Source: Strongylocentrotus droebachiensis
Taxonomy: Eukaryota; Echinodermata; Echinoidea; Camarodonta; Strongylocentrotidae
NCBI GenBank assembly: GCA_035222895.1
Contig: JAVYIG010006357.1
Coordinates: 45,001 to 109,000, forward strand
Length of the DNA stretch: 64,000 nt
Reading direction: 5' to 3'
Below are positions 11,901 through 20,900 of this stretch, piece after piece. A program made the translations under genes and the position numbers. Position 1 is the stretch's first letter. Each line of letters begins with the position of its first letter. The notes beneath the pieces were generated by a model. That model saw only the letters and a list, made by a program, of their open reading frames with translations. It was not told where the DNA came from and did not search any database.

Positions 11901-14900
11901 GTTTGTGGTGGTGTCTGTAAAGTAAAATATAAAAGGAAAATGTGATTATCATACTTTATATGTATATCTAAACAAGATAAACCTGATAAAAAGCCTGTCA
12001 AAGGTGCCTGTAAAAATCATGTATTCAAGATTATATTGTGAAAGTCATCAAGTTGTTTATCAATTCGTCATAGAATGTAAAAGCAAACATTCCTGAAAGA
12101 TTAATACTGATTTTCAAGATTATTAAGAATGTTATTGATACTGATAACATTAACATCATACAGACTACCTGCCACCATACATAGTGATGATTTTTCTTCT
12201 TTCCTTCTTTATACATATTAAAGGTTGACATGAGTTATACATGTCTCTGTTTTCCAAACGATAATTAACGGTAATCTATTGATGCATGTACTTACAGTGC
12301 TAGTTAAAAGGAGATCAGGTCCTGTCGTCTGTGCAGGTACAGGAGGTTGCGTGGAGTCCACACTTCGCAAAGAATCTTTTATGAAAGAAAGACAGCAGAG
12401 GTTCAAGTCACAGAATTACAATGTAAAATCTGGATGGAATTTTGCTCAGCATTGTTTGTTTGCGAGTGGAGATGGTGTACAAATTGTGCGTCCATAAATT
12501 TGAATATAGTAATAGAGCATTTAGGTGAAAGGGGAGACAATTAATTAGTTTATCTGTATTACATTTTGTATTAATTGCTGTTTTAATTTCATTAACGATA
12601 TTTTGTACACCAGTAAACAAGATATTAATTTACTGAATATTTCTTCTAAACAACTTTTGACATATGCTTTACATTATAAACGGTACATGTACATGTGCAT
12701 TTCGTTCTTAATAAATGTCACTACATTTGTAGCAAATAACTCACTCACTCAGACGAACATAATCAAAATGGGGTTTAACATGGACACATGCAAACACCGA
12801 TTTCAAGCTTCCCGCTAATGATGGCGGTCTCCTGCGTTTTCTGTAATTGATCTTTTTTCATTGAAAAATATTTGTGTTTGTATGCATCTTATTTAATGTT
12901 CGTAAAAAATGTACAATTATGTAAAATGAAGAAATAACTGTTACTTTATGCATATGATTATGTTCTATTTTTGAAAACGCAGAAATAAAAACAAACAAAC
13001 AAACAAAACAAACACGTCAGTAAATGTAAGTGCAATGCAAGCAAGGGCTCATATATATCTAAAAGCATGATTATCATAATGACATTCTCATTTATCTGCC
13101 AGAAACTGCAGTGAGATGGTAGAGTTTATATTTTTTCACATGCAGGTTTCATAATAACAAGAAAATCTACCATTTGTATAGATGAATGATTTATTGCACC
13201 TTTATGTACAGACTGTTACAATACCAACAAAAAGGCATTAAAGGTTCATGATATACATACGCTCCAAACTGCCATTTTTATGTATAAGTACACTTCCAAA
13301 ACTCTTCCAGCATCTTTCTTAAACTTTTATTTATTAAATGTAAACGTACACTCATATTTAACTCGACATGCTCATGATTACCATCTTAATAATCCCAAAC
13401 TTAGTTTAGCCCTACGATCAATTAGACACCATGGACCAGATATTTGGAATAACTTACCGAACCATATTAAAACTAGGACCTCCCTTTATTCTTTTAAAGC
13501 TTATATGAAAGCATATTTGTTAACTCAGTATAGTTTACTAGATCTTACATAGATTTTTAAAAATGATCTAATTTGTTATGTCTTGAATTGTTCTGTCTTT
13601 GTCAACAGAAATGGACCCTGCATACATTTTAATATTATCACCCGTAACTGAAACCAACACACAATTAAATATCACGGTATTAGTCTCTTTTTTGTTCCAC
13701 CAAGCTAAATTTTTTGCACCTTGCACAAATGCACTTCTCAACACGAAATATTTCACTAAATTTGTTTTGTTATTTTCATTCAAAATTAAATCAGCCATAC
13801 ATGCTCACTTTTAATCACTTCACTTATATCTTATTTAACATTGAATACAATGCAGTTGCATGGGTTGTTCTTTTATTTTGTTAACTTGGCAGAGGCCACG
13901 GTCATGTTCAAGCATTTACGCTTACGACATGTGGTCTCCTGCTTTTTCCTTTTGTAACAGTATGAAACTTTTATTTAAACTAGAAACAAACTTTGTCAAA
14001 CTTACATGTTATTCATTATATTCATTTGTATGTTTCTTTGTATTGATATGAAAAAGTGGAAATAAAACAAACAAACAAACAAACAAAATAGATTTATTAA
14101 TATAAATAATGAATTAAAATATTATAATAATAGTAATAATAACGATATTGATTTTATGTCACCACTCTTTGATTGTTACAACCAAATGCAATGGTTAAAT
14201 TCTGCATGCATATTAATAAACATATTTTTGACTGCAATTACTTCTGTCTAGATTGTTTATAAGGATTACATTGTGATAGAGCATCCTTTGTGTTATGAAA
14301 ACAAATATCAGTTTTATCGCTTCAATGGTAAAAAATAATTGGAAAATAGCCAAATAATTTGAAAGGGAATCTGAGCTAGCTATACTGCAAGGTATAGTAA
14401 AAAAAAAAAAAAACCTGTATTACCTACTATACAGTAAGTACAGTATGTCATTCTTTCACTTATCAAAGTCTAAGAAAAACTATGTTTTAGCTGCTGTGTA
14501 CTTTGCAATCTTTAGAAAACTTAATGTTGTTTGCGTGCTCTTAATCTTTAAATATCAAAGACAATCCAATTTTAAAAAACACCAAACTTTTACAATTTCC
14601 TAGAGCTGTTAAAATTGGAGATGGCTTTATCAGCAGACATGCAAGCATACTATTTTACTATTGTCTAGTGTGAAATCTAAAATACACAAAAGCTACAATG
14701 CCACTAATATGATTATTATTATTTATTTTTTGGAGGGGGTGGGGAAGAGGCAATCAATACAAGTTATTGATTGAAAGTTTTAAAAATCTTTGATTCAGTA
14801 CTGAGGTGAAAGACAAGGGGCCTGTTTGACAAAAATATCAGTGACAAATCTGCTTATAACCAATCAGAAGCAAGGATTTCAGTAGGTTATAACAAAACTT

Positions 14901-17900
14901 GTCATTTGTCACTGTGACAACTTTTGTGAAACACCCCCCAGCATGCATTTATATTATCTCATTTAATACTACATCTTGAGACATTTCTCTGGTTGATAAC
15001 CCCCCCCCCCCCCCCTTTTTTTTTTTTTAAATTGACTTGGTTCACATGAAATGAAATATGGCCTACATTATACTTCATATGCTCTGAACACGTTGGGCTT
15101 TATACATGAAAAGTGTCATAAAGGGCAAAACAGTAACACATAGGTTTTTATATTGCTTACAGTAACAGCATGCACTACAGTGTACCGAAATACAATTTTA
15201 CAAAAGATACACAATTGTGTACAAATGTCCATGTACCGTATGTGTATTAGTAATAAAACTTGTACTTTGAAGTTCCAGATTTCTAGTGTTCACAATTTTT
15301 TTTTAAAGCTGACACAATAAAGTCAATAAGTACCTGCCACATATGGTGTTGGAATATTAAATACACAGAGAAGGGAGTGGAAGCAAGTTACAAAGTTTTG
15401 GTTTCGCTACTGCTGAATAATGTGCAAAAAATCAGAAGGAAATAAGGGTTTAGCACTGGCGGTAGTTCAAAATGTTGGTGGTGCTGCAAAAAAAAGTTTA
15501 AAAAAAAAAAAACTTGTAGTGAGTACGGTATCAATCAACACCTTCAATATCTAAATATGAAACCACAGTCATACTACCACACTGATAACAAAGAATCCTC
15601 CCCCCCCCCCCCCCCCCCACCAGAAAAAAAAATATTGGCTGTTTTGAGTCATGTGATCTTTTGTCTGAACAGTCTGTTGTTGGTGTGTTGTAAATAGTCC
15701 CATCGGTGTGACTGGAATATCACAGCATATTTCAATTTGTAAGTTTGATTGCAGTTTCAAGTATAAAAGATGCATGTGTATGTCTCATTGCTCTCAACTC
15801 TCAAAGTGATCCGTACCTAGATCATTTGGAGGATAAATGAATGCATTAATTATGAAATGCAGGCTTGCATTACAAGCCTGCTTGACCATCTCTCTGGAAA
15901 CTCATAAAGATAATCATATTTTCCATGCAATGATGCAGAGAGTTGAAGCAAAGGCACAAATCATCAACAAAAGCAACACAAGTAGAGAGTCATGGTTAAA
16001 GCGTCATGCAATCAATCAAAGATAGAGATATCATCATTACCTTTACGTATTCTTTTGAAATGCGAAGCTAGAATTCAGAAATGAAGGATATATTCTTTTC
16101 ATACACTGAATATTCATATAAAAAGATACGACATGTACACTGTACACTGTTCACTGTTCAAGACACACAGATACATGTATGACTTATGGTTCATCAAAAA
16201 TAAAAACATGCTGTCATGCAAAATCATCCAAAGCCTACAGTGGGAAAATATTTTCATAGAGGCTCATTTTCAGTGAAAATCTTTTGGTAATTCAGCTTTG
16301 ATACAAAGAAACTGAAAATATAAATTCCAAGTTACTAATTTCAAATAGTAAATATACATACATGTAGAAGTTAATCCCCAATTAATAGTGCTAGATTTCA
16401 AAGACTAACCACTGGTAACATCATGTGTCTTCTCATATACAATAGACCTGTATAGCTACAGTGTACAATTGCAGGAAAAACAGCAATAATCAGAGAAATA
16501 TGGATTTGAGTGATATTTTTGCTATTTTTTTTTTCTTGAACTTTCATGAAATTATGAAGAGGATTCTTTCCCAAATTTTCAATTAAATTTCAGGATGATA
16601 AAAAAAGAGAGGAGAAAATTACAAAAATTAGATTCAGAAGACATAGACAACAATCAGGCACTTTAGGTATATAAATGCATGTATTTGCCATGAGAAATGC
16701 AAACATAAAAAAACATACAATCTTAGTTTTGAGACCTAATTTAGAGGGGCATTGATTTTATCTCGATATATTGCACTTGAAAAAGAATGAATTTGACACA
16801 TAACCAATCAGCTTACCAGCTGTATTTCTATGTTTACTATTCATTTTGGATATTCCTTGCCATTTTCCCCTCCCAAGAATACTAGCTTATTGTCAGAATC
16901 TTACATGTTATGAAGAAAACCTGAGCAGATTGTAAGGAGGACGTCTAACAAAATGATTCTATAAAGAAACCAATGTGCTCTATCAAGTCCTCTCTTAGCC
17001 ATGACCAAAACATCAGTATTTGAGTCAGGGGTGATATAGTGAGGACTTTAAAAAAAAAAAAAAAAAAATCTTCCTCAACCCCCCCCCCCCCCCCCCCCCC
17101 CCCCTTGAGTAACAAATATCGCATCTAACAACATTCCCCCCTTTTGAGTAAGAAAATTGGGGGAAAATAGGGAAAAATATGGAAAATAGGGGTAAAATCT
17201 GGAAGAAAAAATATATTTGTGAAAAAAAAAGATGTAAAAAATCGGGAAACTGATTCATATCAGGGGCTGTTGAGTGCATGTACAATGTGTCTCCTTACAC
17301 TGGGCTCACGTTATCATCACTATCCAGCCTCAAATAAAGCACACCTTGGTCAAGGCATTCAAAACTTTCTAGGCTTTAATAATAATAATATGGTTATTTA
17401 TATAGCGCCGGTATCCGTCACGTTCTGACGCTCATGGCGCTTTACACATATTACCCTGGTTGTAGCCGAGCTGCCAAAGTAACTAGCGCTCAAGAATATC
17501 AGGTACCCATTTACACCTGGATGGAGAGTGACAAATGTAGATTAACATCTTGCCAAAGGACATTAGTGCCACGGCGGGACTTGAACCCCGTACCAAACTA
17601 TCTGTATCATGTATGCATGGTTTCATTGGCAAGCCATGTGCGCATTCTTACCTGAGGCACATATGCCATCGTCGTACAGATCCAGACCAAAACAGAACTC
17701 GTCTAGTTTGCAATCATTGTCACTGCTGCACAGCTCCAGGTTGTTAAGCTTCCCTAGCTGATGCTGAGGCTGGGATGTCTGCGGTCTGCTGTCATATCCT
17801 CCTGCAAGAAGAGAAGGATTATTGTCAAAGGAATTCTGAATTGACTTCGAAATATAGGTATGAGGAGATGGTGCACACCTTGTGTGTAGGAGGTATCAAC

Positions 17901-20900
17901 AAATGGTACATTCAAACGATCTAGTCCCATGTATGCGCTTGGAGAGCAAAGTAATTATTCTGTTTTATTTAATAAAGTAAAGTGCTTTGAGCATGTTTAT
18001 GTAAAGGCGCTTTATAAATGTCAATTTTTGTATGTATGTCTCTAAATTAAGTACTTCACACAAAGTATTTCATACAAACTAAACAGAATAATATCCCAAA
18101 TAAAAAAAATTCTCTTTGAAGGATTGGCCACAGATGTGTGTGTAATTGGGTTTTTACAGACGTATATCAATCAGATATGATTATTTACGTCTGGGGACCG
18201 ACCTTTAACGTCACCATCCAAATTTTGTGCCATTATGAATACCCAATAGTTTTCAGAGAGATATAAATCAAATATATCATGCACTCTTTTTTTTTCTTTT
18301 TGAGGCATCAGTAAAATCTGGGAACTTCAGTGACTGACAAAGTGACTTTTTTTTCCTTGGTACTGTACTTCTAAGAAAGTACCTGTATAGTGCTATGCCA
18401 GTTACCTCAGAGAATCAATAATTTCAACAGGAGCCTCTCAGTACATGGTATAAATTTTATCCATATCACCTGTGCATTGTACTGCCATCTGATAGTATTT
18501 CTATCAAAGTGTACTTTTTATGATAAAAACTCATTTTTCTTGCAAAAATAGACAGATGTTTTTTGTTTGTTTTATATCATAAGCCAATTCGATTACTTTC
18601 ATGGTCATGTTCATGTTCAAATACCAACCAGCACTTTTAAGATTTAAATGTAGGCCTACAATAAACAGCTATACATGTAATCACTTTTTGTTTACATTTA
18701 TGACCTTGTGGTTCGTATGACACCTACACTGTACATGTATGTGTAAAAAAAAATACATGTAGGTTTTTTACTTTAGTTTTATCTTACAAATCATAATAAT
18801 CTTATTGCTTTCAGGTTAGATTTTCTAGATGCAATTACAACTTACTATCATCGTAGACACAGTCCCCGTATACATCTTGTGTGTAACCAACTTGACACAC
18901 GCACATATTCCCTCCATTTGTCTGATCTCTCCTACAGATCTCATTCTCCTGGCAGTCATCAAAGCCCGGGATACACTCCCTACTGGACGTTGGCTCATAA
19001 TCTATTTGGAAATGAGAACACAGAGAGGGAGAAGAAGAAAAATCATGTCATGCTCAAAATTCCTTGTGAGACACACGCACATATTCCCTCCACGTGTTTG
19101 GTCCCTCTTGCAGATTTTGTTACACTGGCAGCCGTTATGGCCCGGGATACACTCCCTACTGGACGTTGGTACATAATCTATTTGGAAATGAGAACACAGA
19201 GAGAAATAAGAAAAGAAAAGCCAGGGGTAGTGAGCACTAGTTTTTTTAACTCAACACCCCCCCCCCCCCCCCCCCTTGAGCAAAAAAAGAAAAGAAGGAA
19301 AAATACCGTCTTTTTAAAAACTTTTTCCCCAGTGGTGGGGGCCCTTCTTCTTTTTTTAAAGGTAAAATTGTTGTTATCATCTTTTTTTTAGCTGCCCGGA
19401 ATGGGAGCCCAGGGCCCCCTTGCCCCCCCCCCCCCCCCTAGATCTGTCACTGTTTCAAACTGACTGACATAAAATGAAAAAGCTCACAAGTTACAAAAGC
19501 TCAGCCCATTACATGTAGCTCTCTCTAATATCACACATTTTGACAGAATAAACTTTGGGTACCGTTATGTTAACATAGTTTTCCTTTGTTTTGGAGTGTA
19601 AACTGAATCATTTTCTACAGCACATCTGTTAGGAGTTTCAACAAGCAAAAAAAATCAACAACAACAAAAAACCAACCTACATGTACATGTACATGTACAT
19701 GTACATTTAGGATGTCTGGAGAGCCAAAATTTATCATATTAATATCTAGCTATTCGGAATGTATTTTTTAGATTTTAAAAACAGCTGATACTGGACTTAT
19801 ACAAATATTTTCCTTAACATAAAAACAACAAACATGGGTATCAATTTGGGAATTGAAAACATTGTAAACATATGTCTATGTATGTACAAACGTATAAGGT
19901 TTACTGTCTAGAGATTTAAGTTTGCTTTAATGAATAATGTCAATAGTATTCTTTGTGGGGCAGCATGTGGCATTAAACAAAGCTTCAATTTTGTTCTGAA
20001 ATGTAAACATTCCCTGATAACAGTATATTTACATCCTTCATGGTACAGGGAGAACAATGTAAATGATTACAAACGAACTAAATATCAAACAAATATTTGA
20101 GCTTGATATTCATCACATAATAGCCCACTTCCTGAGTAATATGATAGCTGATGTACAGTAATAGTGCAGGTCTACAACAGATACAGATACATTGTACATG
20201 TACAAGTATGATATGTATACAATTTGTGAGATGCCAGATATACATGTACATGTACACTGTACATGTACATGCATAGAAACCAAAGGAAGATAAAGGTAGA
20301 GGTGTCGTGGTCGAGTGGATTTGTCACCGGAATGTCGATCACAAGGTCCGCGGTGCGACATTAATCTACATTTGCCACACTCGACCCAGGTGAGGTAAAT
20401 GGGTACTAGGTAGGATTATTCCTTGACATGCACAGCACTGTGCGCTGATAATGGCTGCCGGAGCTAAAGCTAGGGTAATAATTTCCAAAGATTTCCGAGA
20501 GACGTTATATAATGTGATATGCACTATACAAGAACCGAATATTATTAATATTATCATAAATACATGGATCTACATCGTACAATACATGTACTTGTACAGA
20601 TGTACATGAACATGTATGTCTTCATTCTTCCAATCATTGTGAGTTGATACTACATGTATAATGGGAAAACAATGATTTGATAGAACTCTGTGATAAAATA
20701 CGAGTATAAATATGACAGCTTTTTTACATTATGTACAAGAGAGATTAAAATCACTGATTCCTCACGAAAATAGAAAAATTCATATCGATCACGTGTCAGT
20801 AATAAACAAACATGATTGAATTAAATTGATTGGTTTATTGAAAAGATTGAAAATCGCAATTATTAAACGCAATTATTATAACGCTTAAGATATAATATTT

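Noticed and set aside
18829-19391. 115- and 170-codon plus-strand frames with a repeated peptide
   Set aside because: Antisense shadows of the duplicated EGF-like exon.
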